Positions 50,782-60,681 are shown, numbered from the stretch's first letter. The stretch: 64,000 nucleotides of DNA from Candidatus Fermentibacterota bacterium (GCA_002748705.1 PDSZ01000041.1:1-64000), one strand, 5' to 3'. A program made the numbers and translations. Notes: generated from the letters alone by a model not told the origin.

Positions 50782-51758
50782 TGGGATGTAAAACGAAGAG
50801 CAGGCTTATTGCAGTCTGCGGCGCTCTCTTTATTGTAATCTCACTGTTCTTTCTTGGCAGGTCTTTCATTGAAGGTATTCATCAGGCCGGCGGTATAGGT
50901 CAGCTTCTTAATTTTGACATTCCGCTCTTTCTCGGTTCTATGGTTCTTCTGGCAATCCATCTCATGCTTGCAGGTCTTACCTGGGAGAGGGTTACAACTC
51001 TCTCAGGGGGCGGCATTGGATTTATCAGAGGCTTTGCAATTCATTTTCTCTCCCAGGTAGGCAAATACATTCCAGGCAAAGTGTGGGCAGCAATGGGAAA
51101 GTACAGCCTCAGCAGGTATTCAGGGCTCACAGCAGCCCAGGTTGGGCAGGGGCTGATACTGGAAACTGTGTTTATCGTTCTTGGCTGCCTGACTGCAACT
51201 ATTCCCCTTATGCCTTTCATTGCAGAGAAAGCAGGGCTGGCACCTGCTGCAGGAACTGTTCTGGCCGTTATTCCGGCAGCTATCCTTCTCATGTCGGTAC
51301 ACCCGTTCTTCTTCAGAAAGCTGGCTGTTCTGGCGGCGAAAGTAATGAAGAGTACCGGTTCTCTGAGGGAATTCAGTTTCACTGAAATGATTTGCCTTTA
51401 TCCGATTTATCTCAGCCTGTTTGTGGTTCTGGGAGTGGCTTTCTGGGTTCTTGCTCTTTCTTTTGGCCTTGTTATGCCATTTTTCCCCGGTGTGCTGATT
51501 TATCCTGCAGCAATGGGCATAGGGTATCTTGCCATCTTTGCCCCTGGCGGGCTGGGGGCCAGGGAGCTTACCGCTGTCTGGTTTATTCATGTGCTGGTTC
51601 CAGACTGTGAGCCTGGTCTGGCAGAGCTTGTTACACTGGTTGCAAGGCTTTGGATTACAGCAGGTGAAGTCATAGCCCTGGGGTTCTCATTCTTCCTTTT
51701 CGGAATAAAACCCTCTGCGTTCAAGACCATGTTCAGCGGTGGCAGATTACCTGACTGA
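50781..51758 (+). CDS. LPG_synthase_TM (UPF0104/flippase-like) membrane protein
   Basis: 325 residues from ATG 50781 (TGATG overlap with the hypothetical gene). About eight hydrophobic helices: LIAVCGALFIVISLFFLG, FLGSMVLLAIHLMLAGL and so on, with the family features FAIHFLSQVGKYIPGKVWAAMGKYSL near residue 90 (core: GKYIPGK) and IFAPGGLGARELTAVWF near 255. These are the flippase-like domain of lysyl-phosphatidylglycerol synthases and of glycolipid exporters. No transferase domain is attached. It may move a lipid or glycolipid across the inner membrane. It overlaps tldE convergently by 12 nt. Confidence 0.8.
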   Translation: MGCKTKSRLIAVCGALFIVISLFFLGRSFIEGIHQAGGIGQLLNFDIPLFLGSMVLLAIHLMLAGLTWERVTTLSGGGIGFIRGFAIHFLSQVGKYIPGKVWAAMGKYSLSRYSGLTAAQVGQGLILETVFIVLGCLTATIPLMPFIAEKAGLAPAAGTVLAVIPAAILLMSVHPFFFRKLAVLAAKVMKSTGSLREFSFTEMICLYPIYLSLFVVLGVAFWVLALSFGLVMPFFPGVLIYPAAMGIGYLAIFAPGGLGARELTAVWFIHVLVPDCEPGLAELVTLVARLWITAGEVIALGFSFFLFGIKPSAFKTMFSGGRLPD

Positions 51759-53045
51759 TACCCCTTCAAGGGAAACAAAAGGAAGAAGATCGTCGTTTGT
51801 TCTGTACTGCAGTTTTCCTACATCTGTGACTCTGGAGAGACTGTCATACACATTTCCTGTAAGAACACAGCCATCGTAGTAACCGTAAATCTCTCCATGT
51901 CTGAAAAGATGCACCCTGCCGCAGTCGAAAACAAAGTGCCCTGAAGCTGCGTTGCCGCTTTCAGCGGATAGGATATTCGTTACAAGAATTCCTGTTCCTG
52001 TCTCTGAAAGGAGGTTAGCAGAGCTTTCCGAAGAAGAATCCACAACAATGTTTGTGCAGACAGGCCTTGAGTGTTCCCCGATGTTTCTTCCGCTGTTGCC
52101 TGTGGATTCAGCGCCTGTTTCAGCTGCAGAACTGAGATCATGTATGAAATCCACGAACTCGCCGTCTTTGAACAGTATCTTGTTAAAGGCAGGTATTCCT
52201 TCGCTGTCAAAGGGCGTTGATGAGCCACCGGTATCAAGGCAGGGCATATCCCTGACAGTTAGTTTGTCCGAGATAACCTTTTTGCCTTCCATTCCTGCCA
52301 GGGGGGATGCTCCTCTTGCCAGAAGCCTTCCGCTTACACCGGCTCTCAGGGCTTGAAGCATTATAGAGAAGGCTGCTGGAGAGAGAACAACATGCTTTCT
52401 TCCAACAACTTCTCCCTTATGCAGTCTGGATGCTGTTAGAGGCAGAGAAAGTGTTTCCACAAGCGCATCAGGATCAGGGAGTTCCATTGTAGTGTCCACG
52501 GAGCAGCCTGTTTGAAGCAGCCCGTCAGGAGAGGGCATTGTAACTGAAAGACGGTTGCCGGTAAAATACCTTGTATGGGAGGCTGTCAGCCCCTTTGAAT
52601 TGGCCAGAAAAATATTATCGGTTCCCCACTTGAGTTCTGCGGAAAGTAAAGCTTCAGGAAAAGATTCTCTTATTCTGCTCTGAATCCCCCACAGGTATTC
52701 AGCTGCCTCCTCATGTGTGAGTTTCAAGAGAGTTGAGGGTTTTGCCGCCGGTGATGCAGAGGAAGCTGAAGGGAGATCAATCAACGCTTTTGGACCGTAT
52801 CTGCAGCTGCCTATGGCCCTCTCCACAAGCTCGAAATGGCTTACAGGCCCCCACTGTCCTGCTGCACCGAGCCTGCCGTTGCGAATCATTCTCAGGCCGT
52901 TGCCGTACATGCTGCCTGAGCCAAATACGCATCTTACCGGATTCATGTCCACCGACTTGTAGTTTCGCTGAATACCTGTAACTTCAGCCTGGTCAGCAAC
53001 CTTTTCACAGGTATTGAGAATCTTTCTATCCATATTCGGATTCAT
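51747..53045 (-). CDS. TldE/PmbA-family protein
   Basis: 432 residues from ATG 53045, 1 nt after the tldD stop. It lacks the HExxxH motif, as TldE does, and keeps the fold motifs SKGLTASHTRYFTG, VVLSPAAFSIMLQAL, DKLTVRDMPCLDTGGSSTPF with FDSEGIPAFNKILFKDG and CTNIVVDSSSESSANLLSE. With TldD it forms a heterodimeric protease that trims unfolded peptides, and in some organisms matures peptide natural products or antitoxins. The usual name is pmbA or tldE. Confidence 0.85.
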   Translation of the reverse strand: MNPNMDRKILNTCEKVADQAEVTGIQRNYKSVDMNPVRCVFGSGSMYGNGLRMIRNGRLGAAGQWGPVSHFELVERAIGSCRYGPKALIDLPSASSASPAAKPSTLLKLTHEEAAEYLWGIQSRIRESFPEALLSAELKWGTDNIFLANSKGLTASHTRYFTGNRLSVTMPSPDGLLQTGCSVDTTMELPDPDALVETLSLPLTASRLHKGEVVGRKHVVLSPAAFSIMLQALRAGVSGRLLARGASPLAGMEGKKVISDKLTVRDMPCLDTGGSSTPFDSEGIPAFNKILFKDGEFVDFIHDLSSAAETGAESTGNSGRNIGEHSRPVCTNIVVDSSSESSANLLSETGTGILVTNILSAESGNAASGHFVFDCGRVHLFRHGEIYGYYDGCVLTGNVYDSLSRVTDVGKLQYRTNDDLLPFVSLEGVSVR

Positions 53046-53046
53046 G

Positions 53047-54411
53047 TCAGCTCACCTGTATTCGGCTTATGAGCAGATGCGGGCCGCCGTGGCTTACCGG
53101 AATGGCTGCACCTCCTCTTCTTGCGCAGCCTTTAAGTACTCCTGAAAGTTTCAGGTCATTCCCTGTTCCTTCCACTGCTGAAAGCACATCTGCCACTCTA
53201 CCTGAAATAACCACAGGTGTAATCGGTTTGTGAAGGACTCCTTTTCGCACTGTCCAGGCCTCTTGTACGGAGATGCTGAATCTGTCCATGTCAGTTGCTC
53301 CTCCGTAAAAGCCTTTCAGATAGAGTCCGTTGTCAAGCTGTTCCAGCAGTTCCTCTCTGGTTGATTCTCCTTCCTGAAAGAATGTGCATGTCATTCGGGC
53401 TTCCGGCATTCTTCCAGGATCTGCGGATCTTGCATTGCCTGTGGTTTCCGCTCGGTTTCCCGCAGCAGTTGAAGCTGTATGAAGCCAGCTCTTTACAATA
53501 CCTTTTTCAATCAGAACTGTTCTTTGCCCTGGAGAGCCTTCGTCATCCCAACGCATGCTTCCCGGGTATTTCATCATTCTTGAATCGTCCAGTATGTTCA
53601 CAAGAGGTGAAGCTATTTTCTGACCTGGCCTGAGGGAATGGGCAACAGCAGGGTTGCATTCAAGGAAATCTGCCTCAACAAGGTGTCCGAATGCTTCATG
53701 AATGATTATTCCTGCAAGTTCCTGATCCACCACAACTCTGGTCTCACCAGGGGCAATATTGCTTTCAGTATCCCTAAATGCCAAATCCTTACCCAGCTGC
53801 TCAATCTCTTTTTCAAGACCCTTGAAACTCTCGAAGCTTCCTCTTACAGCAAGTTCTCTGGAGTTCCCCAGCCCTCCAGGAAGAACAGCCTGGAACTTCA
53901 TAGAGCACAGATTCTCTCTTTCATGTACACTGGTTCCCCTTGAATTTACTATCACCCTGTCGCCGGTTCTCTCCTGATAGGATACTCTCGCTGAGCCGGT
54001 TCCCAGAGTTGCTCCCAGAAGTTCGCAGTAATGCCGGCAGAGAAAAGCTTTTTCTCTTCCTGTTATGTCCCCTGGAGAAGGGGATAGCAGTGAGTCATCC
54101 CATGAATCTCTGCATTCAGCTTCAAGCATGGGAAACGGCAGTGGAGGTGACTGACAGTGAATGGCATGAGCAGCAGCTCGGTCAAGGGCCATCTGCATAT
54201 TTTCCACACTGCTGAACTCACATATACCCCAGCGATTTGAAATGAATACCCGTGCAGTACCTGAAAACCTGCCTACAGGGCCTGTGTTTTCACTGGAGAT
54301 TCCTGCCTGTATGAAGGTTGATTCGTTGTGAAGGGAAATACGGATCTCTGCAAAATCTGCCTCTGAACAGGCAACTGCCCTTTCAGCTTTTTCCCTGAAG
54401 TCCCTAATCAT
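53047..54411 (-). CDS. tldD: TldD-family metalloprotease
   Basis: 454 residues. The zinc site HEAFGH lies in GIIIHEAFGHLVEADFLE, with GETRVVVDQELAG before it and GSMRWDDEGSPGQRTVLIE after it, the standard TldD order. Additional motifs are KGFYGGATDMDRFSISVQEA and ISGRVADVLSAVEGTGNDL. ATG 54411 overlaps the TPR gene by 8 nt and tldE follows directly, so TPR-tldD-tldE is one operon. No precursor-peptide gene is seen nearby, so housekeeping proteolysis is the simplest role. Confidence 0.9.
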   Translation of the reverse strand: MIRDFREKAERAVACSEADFAEIRISLHNESTFIQAGISSENTGPVGRFSGTARVFISNRWGICEFSSVENMQMALDRAAAHAIHCQSPPLPFPMLEAECRDSWDDSLLSPSPGDITGREKAFLCRHYCELLGATLGTGSARVSYQERTGDRVIVNSRGTSVHERENLCSMKFQAVLPGGLGNSRELAVRGSFESFKGLEKEIEQLGKDLAFRDTESNIAPGETRVVVDQELAGIIIHEAFGHLVEADFLECNPAVAHSLRPGQKIASPLVNILDDSRMMKYPGSMRWDDEGSPGQRTVLIEKGIVKSWLHTASTAAGNRAETTGNARSADPGRMPEARMTCTFFQEGESTREELLEQLDNGLYLKGFYGGATDMDRFSISVQEAWTVRKGVLHKPITPVVISGRVADVLSAVEGTGNDLKLSGVLKGCARRGGAAIPVSHGGPHLLISRIQVS

Positions 54412-55162
54412 GCCGGTTTCCAGGGCTGCCTGTGCCAGCGTGAAAGTTCAGTTCTTCCAGCAGTACCTGAGCTGAATCTGCCCAGGGGCCATCAGGGTTC
54501 ATGTACAGATAATTTCTTATGGAATCCGAGGCTCTGAGAGCATCTTTCTGTTCCATGTAAATCAGAGCAAGAATATGCCAGGCATCCGGTTCTCCCTGAT
54601 GTCCGGCAGGAGTGAGTATCTCTGCAGCCTGAACCAGATCTCCGTTTTCAAAAAGAAGAGTGCCCATTTTTATTCTGGCGTCACCTGCGAACTCAGGACT
54701 CTCTATGATTGTTCTTGTATACCATGTCATTGCTTCTTCAGTATTTCCAAGTGCAGCCTGGCAGTCTGCAACTGCAATCCAGCATCTGCCGTTCAGCGGC
54801 GCAAGGCTCAGAGCAGCATCTGCGTATTCCGCAGCTTCCAGCTCTCTGCCTCTGAGAGCAAGTGTCATTTCAGCCATTTCAAGAGGTGCGCTGTAATCGT
54901 CAGGGCGAAGCTCCATGTAGGTTGTGTAGCTGTTTTCAGCATCACCCCAGGCCTGATTGAGAACTGAAACTCTGGCTATTCCAAGGTGTGCCTCTGCTGC
55001 ATCACTGCTTGTCTCAAGGGCTTTTTCGAACTCCCTGAAAGCCCTGTCAGCAAGACCCTGTTCAAGATATGCCATTCCAGTCTCAATGTAGAGTGACGCA
55101 GTAAGGGAATCCACATTCACAGATGCAGGGAACCCGTTAATGAAAATCAGCAGTAGAATCAT
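54404..55162 (-). CDS. Exported TPR-repeat protein
   Basis: 252 residues. A short hydrophobic leader (MILLLIFINGFPASV) suggests export or membrane attachment. Repeats of 34 residues follow from about 25 on: TGMAYLEQGLADRAFREFEK, AHLGIARVSVLNQAWGDAEN, CWIAVADCQAALGNTEEAMT, IKMGTLLFENGDLVQAAEIL and WHILALIYMEQKDALRASDS, giving five or six TPR units. Such proteins serve as scaffolds. It is the first gene of the tldD-tldE operon; a link with the protease is possible but unproven. Confidence 0.8.
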   Translation of the reverse strand: MILLLIFINGFPASVNVDSLTASLYIETGMAYLEQGLADRAFREFEKALETSSDAAEAHLGIARVSVLNQAWGDAENSYTTYMELRPDDYSAPLEMAEMTLALRGRELEAAEYADAALSLAPLNGRCWIAVADCQAALGNTEEAMTWYTRTIIESPEFAGDARIKMGTLLFENGDLVQAAEILTPAGHQGEPDAWHILALIYMEQKDALRASDSIRNYLYMNPDGPWADSAQVLLEELNFHAGTGSPGNRHD

Positions 55163-55294
55163 CGCAGCCTCCCTTCAGGCTTTTCGAATCCTACAAGTGA
55201 AATTCCTTTCAGGCAAGAGATGGCGACACCTGAACGATTATATTACTAAACTCACAATTGCTCTGATTTTTTTTCAGCATGGACGGAGGTACTC

Positions 55295-56659
55295 ATGTCA
55301 GGGAGATATGATCTTGCAATACTCGGTGGCGGACCGGCTGGATATGTTCCTGCAATAAGGGCCGCACAGCTGGGCAAGAAGGTTGCGCTGGTTGAAAAAG
55401 ACGCTATAGGAGGAACATGCCTTAACAGGGGCTGTATACCTACCAAGACACTGATTGCTTCAGCATCTCTCTACAGGCATGCCCTTGCCTCCAGAAAATT
55501 CGGCCTTTCCGGTACCCTTGATTTTGACTATGCCGATGTTGCCAGACGGAAGGATATGGTAGTCAATAGATTGCGCAAAGGTGTGGAAGCTCATCTCAAA
55601 CACCTTGAAATTGATGTCATCAGAGGTCATGGAAGACTTATTCATCCTGATACCATAGAAGTTGAAGGAAGAGAGGTTAAAGCAGGCAACATTCTTCTGG
55701 CTCCTGGCTCCAAACCGCTTATTCCCAAATTAATCATGCAGGAAGGTCTGCTGACCAGCCGTGAGGTTCTGGAGATGGATTCCCTGCCTGAAAGCATGAT
55801 AATCATAGGCGGTGGTGTAATCGGCTGCGAGTTTGCCTCTGTTTTTTCTTCCTTTGGTGTAAATGTAACCATAGTGGAGATGCTTCCAAAGCTGCTTCCA
55901 GGGGTTGATGGTGATGTGGCAGAAGTTCTTGAAAGGTCTCTGAAGAAATCAAAAGTAAAAGTTCACACAGGACAGCCTGCTGCTTCGGTGGAAATATCTC
56001 CTTCGCAGTCTGTTGTCACCCTTGGTGATGGCACTGTTATCACCGCCGAGAAGGTACTTGTTTCCATAGGCCGTGTATCAAAGACTGAAGAATGCGGATT
56101 TCAGGAGGCAGGCCTGATAATGGACCATAGGGGCAACATCGTTACTGATGCAAATGGCCTGACCAATCTTTCAGGAGTCTATGCAGCAGGTGATGCCACA
56201 GGTAAATGGCAGCTTGCCCATGCAGGATCTTCCCAGGGTATAGGGTCTGTTCATCATATGTTCGGCGCCATGCCCAGAGGTGTGAACCCTGATGCCATGA
56301 GCGGCTGTATTTTCACCTTCCCTGAGATTGCAATGGTAGGTCCAGGCGAAGATGAATGGCGTGAGCGAGGTGAGAAGATAAAGGTGGCTGCCTCCAGATT
56401 CATCGCCAACGGCAAAGCTGTTGGCATGAACGAGACCGATGGATTCGTGAAGATAATCAGCAGGGAAAAAGACGACACCATTATCGGTGTTCAGATTGTC
56501 GGAGCAGATGCTTCAAGCCTTATAGGATGGGCTGTAATGGCTGTAAACTCAGGTATCAAAGCTGCAGATGCGGCCTCTTTTGTTCACCCTCACCCTACCC
56601 TTTCAGAGCTTTTCATGGAAGCTTCTGAAGGTATCGGCATAGGCTCGCTGCATGGATAA
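55295..56659 (+). CDS. lpdA: Dihydrolipoamide dehydrogenase
   Basis: 454 residues from ATG 55295, CGGAGG upstream. FAD site YDLAILGGGPAGYVPAIRAA; redox-active disulfide GGTCLNRGCIPTK (Cys 42 and 47); NAD site SMIIIGGGVIGCEFASVFSSFG; second FAD motif VYAAGDATGKWQLAHAGSSQG; C-terminal interface VHPHPTLSELFMEA with the catalytic His-Glu pair. It re-oxidises dihydrolipoyl groups of 2-oxoacid dehydrogenase or glycine cleavage complexes. The E1/E2 or gcv genes are not in the window. It overlaps mazG by 8 nt. Confidence 0.95.
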   Translation: MSGRYDLAILGGGPAGYVPAIRAAQLGKKVALVEKDAIGGTCLNRGCIPTKTLIASASLYRHALASRKFGLSGTLDFDYADVARRKDMVVNRLRKGVEAHLKHLEIDVIRGHGRLIHPDTIEVEGREVKAGNILLAPGSKPLIPKLIMQEGLLTSREVLEMDSLPESMIIIGGGVIGCEFASVFSSFGVNVTIVEMLPKLLPGVDGDVAEVLERSLKKSKVKVHTGQPAASVEISPSQSVVTLGDGTVITAEKVLVSIGRVSKTEECGFQEAGLIMDHRGNIVTDANGLTNLSGVYAAGDATGKWQLAHAGSSQGIGSVHHMFGAMPRGVNPDAMSGCIFTFPEIAMVGPGEDEWRERGEKIKVAASRFIANGKAVGMNETDGFVKIISREKDDTIIGVQIVGADASSLIGWAVMAVNSGIKAADAASFVHPHPTLSELFMEASEGIGIGSLHG

Positions 56660-57425
56660 AACCCTTGAAGCCATTGGCAACCTGATTGGGACAGTCCAGA
56701 CCCTTAGAGGGCCTGGAGGGTGCAACTGGGACAGAAAGCAAACCCTGGAGAGCCTCAGACCCTATATGCTGGAAGAGGCTTACGAGGTGGCAGATGCTGT
56801 GGATCAAGGTAACATGGAAGAACTGAGAAAGGAACTGGGTGACCTGCTGCTTCACATCATAATGTCGTCAGAAATCAGCAGAGACAACGGTGATTTCGAT
56901 CTTGCAGAAGTTGCCTGCAGAATCACAGAAAAACTCAGGCGAAGACACCCCCATGTCTTTGATAAAGCCACTTCCCTTACCCCTGAAGAGGTGGAAAAAC
57001 AGTGGGAAGCCATAAAGGCTAAGGAGAAAAGGGAGCAGAAAAAGAGTTTTTTTGATTCAATTCCAAACTCAATGCCTGCTCTTCAGAAAGCATGGCGCAT
57101 TCAGCAGAGGGCGTCAGAGGTGGGTTTTCCCTGGCCGGCTGAAGCTGAACTCACTGAAGAAATAGGAAATGTTCTCAGATCTGAACCTGATTTTTCTGAA
57201 GCAGGCGCTCTTCTGTTCAGCCTTGTTTCTCTACTGAGGCAGAAGGGTATAGAGCCGGAAAAGGCCCTGAGGGAACACAACAGGGATTTCATGGATAAAT
57301 TTAATTACCTTGAAAAACATCTTCATGAGAGAGGCTTTACTCTCAGCAATGCAGATGAGGCTTTCATGGAAGATGCTGTAAGGTCTATATTTCACACTGG
57401 CGACAAAGAAAACACAATGCTATAG
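56652..57425 (+). CDS. mazG: Nucleoside triphosphate pyrophosphohydrolase MazG
   Basis: 257 residues with two MazG helical domains. First: LRGPGGCNWDRKQTLESLRPYMLEE starts the family (core CxWDxxQT), then EEAYEVADAV and RKELGDLLLHIIM with the Mg-binding ExxE...ExxD set, and RRHPHVFD. Second: KAWRIQQRASEVGFPWP and EKALREHNRDFMDKFNYLE. It hydrolyses noncanonical and regulatory NTPs. ATG lies inside the end of lpdA. Confidence 0.93.
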   Translation: MDKTLEAIGNLIGTVQTLRGPGGCNWDRKQTLESLRPYMLEEAYEVADAVDQGNMEELRKELGDLLLHIIMSSEISRDNGDFDLAEVACRITEKLRRRHPHVFDKATSLTPEEVEKQWEAIKAKEKREQKKSFFDSIPNSMPALQKAWRIQQRASEVGFPWPAEAELTEEIGNVLRSEPDFSEAGALLFSLVSLLRQKGIEPEKALREHNRDFMDKFNYLEKHLHERGFTLSNADEAFMEDAVRSIFHTGDKENTML

Positions 57426-57472
57426 TAAAGATAATATTCTCGTATTGCTTAATTTGAGAGAGGAGAGTACTA

Positions 57473-59188
57473 ATGTACAGGCTGTTGACTGTTCTTGTTA
57501 TGGTTTCAGTGGCCGTGGCAGGAACCATTGACAGGGATCTGGAAATGCTCATTGGAGCATCGGCAGATACCGACCATATTCCTGTTTTCATCCTTGCTTA
57601 TGGTCAGGTTGATCGTAACTGGGTAAACAACTCCACTGACGGAATGTCCAGGGCAGAGAGGCAGGAATTTGCAGTACAGGCAATGCAGCAGCTGGCTGAT
57701 GCTTCTCAGGAGAACATTCTCATCAACCTCAGAGCGGTTAAAGCTGAGAACATTCAGTCCCTCTGGCTTGCAAATGCCGTTTACTGTGAAGCAACCCCTG
57801 CAGCAATCAGGCAGATGGCGGCAAGGTCTGATGTTATGCTCATAGAAAGAGCAGCCGGTGACATCAGCGGCCTTATTGAGCCTGTTGATGTCAGAGAGAC
57901 AACTCCGGAGGAAGACAGTAAGGCTCTTGCCTGGGGAGTGGAAAAGATCAACGCCGATGATGTCTGGGCTATGGGATATGAGGGCGCAGGTGTCATTGTA
58001 GGGGTTATTGATACAGGAGTTGACTACAATCATACCGATCTGAATACAAACATGTGGCATGATACTCCTGCCGGCTTGCACCTGGGATACGATTTTTACG
58101 ATAGTGATGATGATCCCATGGATGATTATGGTCACGGAACGCATTGCTGCGGTTCAGTTGCCGGTGACGGTACAGCAGGTACCGAGACAGGCGTTGCTCC
58201 TTCAGCTACAATCATGGGTCTCAGAATCAACTACTACAGCGGTGGCGAGTATACCTGGGTTCAGGCAATGGAGTTTGGAGCCGATCATGGCGCTTCTGTT
58301 CTCTCCATGTCTCTGGGTTCAACCCACGGCAACACCACATTGAGAACCGCTGAGGAAAATCTTCTTACAGCAGGTGTGTATCACAGTGTTGCAGCTGCAA
58401 ACAGCGGCCCTGCTCCAGGTACTATCCTCTCCAGCGGCGACAGTCCTCCTCCCTGGTTCCATCCTGATCAGACCCATCATGGAGGACAGAGTGCTGTTGT
58501 TACTGTAGGTGCGACCGACATCAGTGACAACATTGCCAACTTTTCCAGCAGAGGTCCTGTAACCTGGTGGAGTGACTACAGCGATTCCACTCCTCTGATA
58601 GATCCTGATATCAGCGGGCCAGGTGTTGACATTACAAGCTGCAGGTGGAGCGGTTACAGCGGTTCAGGACCCTACACTGTCATGAGCGGCACATCCATGG
58701 CCACTCCCCATCTGGCAGGAGTAGCAGCACTTCTTCTCAGCGTTAACTCCAACCTGACAGTGGCCCAGCTTGACAGTCTCATTGAGGTAACCAGTGTTGA
58801 TCTCGGAGCATCCGGCAAAGACAACACATACGGTGCAGGTCGTGTTGATGCTTATGCGGCTGCCCAGGCAGCTTTAGGCATGTCTTCTGCAGAAGAGGAA
58901 ACAGAAGCTGCTGTGGAACCGTCTTTTGTAGGTATCAGTGCCATCAGCCCCAATCCTGTTGTAAGCCATGCTGTCTTTACTGTAAACGCAGTTTCTGCCG
59001 GTTTCGCGGACATTGGTGTTTACGATGTTACAGGCAGGAGGGCAGCAAACATATCTTCTGATGAACTGTCAGCAGGGGCCAATGCCTTCAGCTGGCAAAT
59101 TCCGTCCAGTATGGGAAGCGGTATCTACTTTGTCAGAGCTACTATGAATGGCCGAACTGTTTCCAGCAGAATGACTGTTCTCAGGTAA
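57473..59188 (+). CDS. Secreted subtilisin-like (S8) protease with Por-type C-terminal sorting-like domain
   Basis: 571 residues. Signal peptide 1-16 (LLTVLVMVSVAVAG), propeptide-like region to about 140, then the peptidase: VIDTGVDYNH (Asp 180), DYGHGTHCCGS (His 221) and SGTSMATPHLAG (Ser 408). From about 485 comes a beta-sandwich end, FVGISAISPNPVVSHAVFTV through GVYDVTGRRAANI to GIYFVRATMNGRTVSSRMTVLR, which resembles the type IX secretion C-terminal domain (PorSS/T9SS_A). GAGAGGAGAG precedes ATG. It is probably exported and attached to the surface. A strong hairpin follows. Confidence 0.92.
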   Translation: MYRLLTVLVMVSVAVAGTIDRDLEMLIGASADTDHIPVFILAYGQVDRNWVNNSTDGMSRAERQEFAVQAMQQLADASQENILINLRAVKAENIQSLWLANAVYCEATPAAIRQMAARSDVMLIERAAGDISGLIEPVDVRETTPEEDSKALAWGVEKINADDVWAMGYEGAGVIVGVIDTGVDYNHTDLNTNMWHDTPAGLHLGYDFYDSDDDPMDDYGHGTHCCGSVAGDGTAGTETGVAPSATIMGLRINYYSGGEYTWVQAMEFGADHGASVLSMSLGSTHGNTTLRTAEENLLTAGVYHSVAAANSGPAPGTILSSGDSPPPWFHPDQTHHGGQSAVVTVGATDISDNIANFSSRGPVTWWSDYSDSTPLIDPDISGPGVDITSCRWSGYSGSGPYTVMSGTSMATPHLAGVAALLLSVNSNLTVAQLDSLIEVTSVDLGASGKDNTYGAGRVDAYAAAQAALGMSSAEEETEAAVEPSFVGISAISPNPVVSHAVFTVNAVSAGFADIGVYDVTGRRAANISSDELSAGANAFSWQIPSSMGSGIYFVRATMNGRTVSSRMTVLR

Positions 59189-59206
59189 ACGCTGTCGCTG
59201 AGAAAT

Positions 59207-59241
59207 AGCAGTGGGACGCCTGAAAGGGCGTCCTTACTGCT
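59207..59241 (+). terminator. Strong hairpin after the subtilase gene
   Basis: AGCAGT pairs with ACTGCT as outer stem and GGACGCC with GGCGTCC as inner stem around a 6-nt loop (TGAAAG). T-rich sequence follows (TTATATCTTTATTT). Position 18 nt after the stop fits an intrinsic terminator. Confidence 0.75.
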
Positions 59242-59595
59242 TATATCTTTATTTGGAAAAAGATTACCGTTTTGTTTTCCTGTGAACTCTGTGTGTAAAT
59301 CTTTGTCTGAAATACATGGTACTGTACTGCCATCAGTGTCGCATCTGACACATCAGGCAGGAGCAGTTTTTCTGAGTTTCTCTGAAAGAATATCAGATAA
59401 TTTTTATGTTTCAGCAGCGCGGTCCACAGGCTTTTCTTCAGCTTTTCTGAATACCGCAGTGTCTGAATACAGACGAATTAATCGAATTCCTGTTGTAAAC
59501 AGTTAATTGGAATGAAATACCAGTTTCATTCAGGTGAGCATCATCTTGCTTCAGCTGATTCATATGAACATCTTATTACATATTGAAAGGGGAAG
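59242..59595. other. 354-bp intergenic region, no gene seen
   Basis: AT-rich and full of stops; a 74-codon frame at 59282-59506 has no ribosome site and no coding character. A promoter for the glycosidase-like lipoprotein is expected here, but I cannot identify one with confidence. Confidence 0.5.
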
Positions 59596-60681
59596 ATGAT
59601 GAAGAAAGCTGTGTTACTGTTTTCTGTTTCCCTCCTTGTCAGTTGCAGTGACTCAACCGGACCGGAGCAGGAGGGGTTCTCGGTAATACCTCCTGAAACT
59701 CCCCAGCCTGCCGGTACCAGACTATTCGGAATTAATCCGTCTGAAAGTGAACAGGGGTTCATGCCATCATGGGAACTGGCTGCTGAAGCCGGTGTGCAGG
59801 TTGTGGAAATACTTATACACTGGGATCAGGTAGAGACAGAAGAAGGGATTTACACAGATCCTGATGGTGTACTTCAGGCTATTTCCTTTTACGGTATGGA
59901 AAATGTCAGGGTACTGCTGACCATTGCAGTTCTCAATACCACAGAGAGTACAGTTCCCCGGTACCTTTCCGGCTATGACTACAACTCGCCGGAGGTTGTG
60001 GAATCATTTATTGAAATGTCTGACTGGGTTTTTCAGCAGATATCGCCTTCGGTGATAATTGCAGGTTTTTCTATAGGGAATGAGATAGATATTTATCTGG
60101 AAGGATCTCAGCAGTGGAACAGCTATACTGAGTTTTTCAGTCAGGTTTCAGACCATGCAAGGAATGAGCGGCCTTCTATTCCTGTAGAGGTTAAATGTAC
60201 AGCTTCTAATTGCATTAATGGCATAGATAGTGCTGAAATCATTAATATCAATCATTATAGTGATGTAGTTATGATGAACTGCTACTTCAACAGTTCTTCT
60301 TTTCAGGTGCTTCCGCCGGAGTCGGTGCATGAGTATTTTGAACAGCTGGTTTCTCTTTTTCCTTCAAAGGACATATGGATAACCGAGACAGGCTATCAGT
60401 CCGGAAGTGAGCATTGCGGAAGTTCCCAGGTGAATCAGGCACAGTTCTACCATGAGCTGTTTACAGCCTGGGATACCCACAGCGACAGAATTGATATGGT
60501 ACTGGTGAATTGGCTGCATGACCAGTCTCCTGAGACTATTGCTCAGTGGATTGAGTATTACGGATCATCAGATCCTGGATTTGTTGAGTTTCTCTCCACT
60601 CTTGGTCTCAGAAACCATAATCATACTGATAAGTATGCCTGGCTTCAGGTTCTTGAGGAGGCTTCCGCCAGGGGCTGGTAA
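59596..60681 (+). CDS. Lipoprotein with glycoside-hydrolase-like TIM barrel
   Basis: About 361 residues; tandem ATGs at 59596 and 59599 follow GGGGAAG. Signal LLFSVSLLVSC with lipobox LVSC, then a Ser/Pro-rich linker. The barrel has VVEILIHWDQVETEEG at strand 2, IIAGFSIGNEIDIYLEG with NE at the expected acid/base position, and KDIWITETGYQSG with the nucleophile-like Glu in strand 7, as in clan GH-A (GH5, GH42, GH53 groups). Substrate is unknown. It is followed by a GT39-like gene after 37 nt, so both could act on the same glycan. Confidence 0.75.
   Translation: MMKKAVLLFSVSLLVSCSDSTGPEQEGFSVIPPETPQPAGTRLFGINPSESEQGFMPSWELAAEAGVQVVEILIHWDQVETEEGIYTDPDGVLQAISFYGMENVRVLLTIAVLNTTESTVPRYLSGYDYNSPEVVESFIEMSDWVFQQISPSVIIAGFSIGNEIDIYLEGSQQWNSYTEFFSQVSDHARNERPSIPVEVKCTASNCINGIDSAEIININHYSDVVMMNCYFNSSSFQVLPPESVHEYFEQLVSLFPSKDIWITETGYQSGSEHCGSSQVNQAQFYHELFTAWDTHSDRIDMVLVNWLHDQSPETIAQWIEYYGSSDPGFVEFLSTLGLRNHNHTDKYAWLQVLEEASARGW

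Noticed and set aside
51747..54411. RiPP-maturation cluster built on TldD/TldE
   Set aside because: No short precursor ORF, radical SAM or YcaO gene adjoins the pair; the housekeeping protease role explains it.
59282..59506. 74-codon frame between subtilase and glycosidase-like genes
   Set aside because: Starts without ribosome site right after a terminator; composition is not protein-like.
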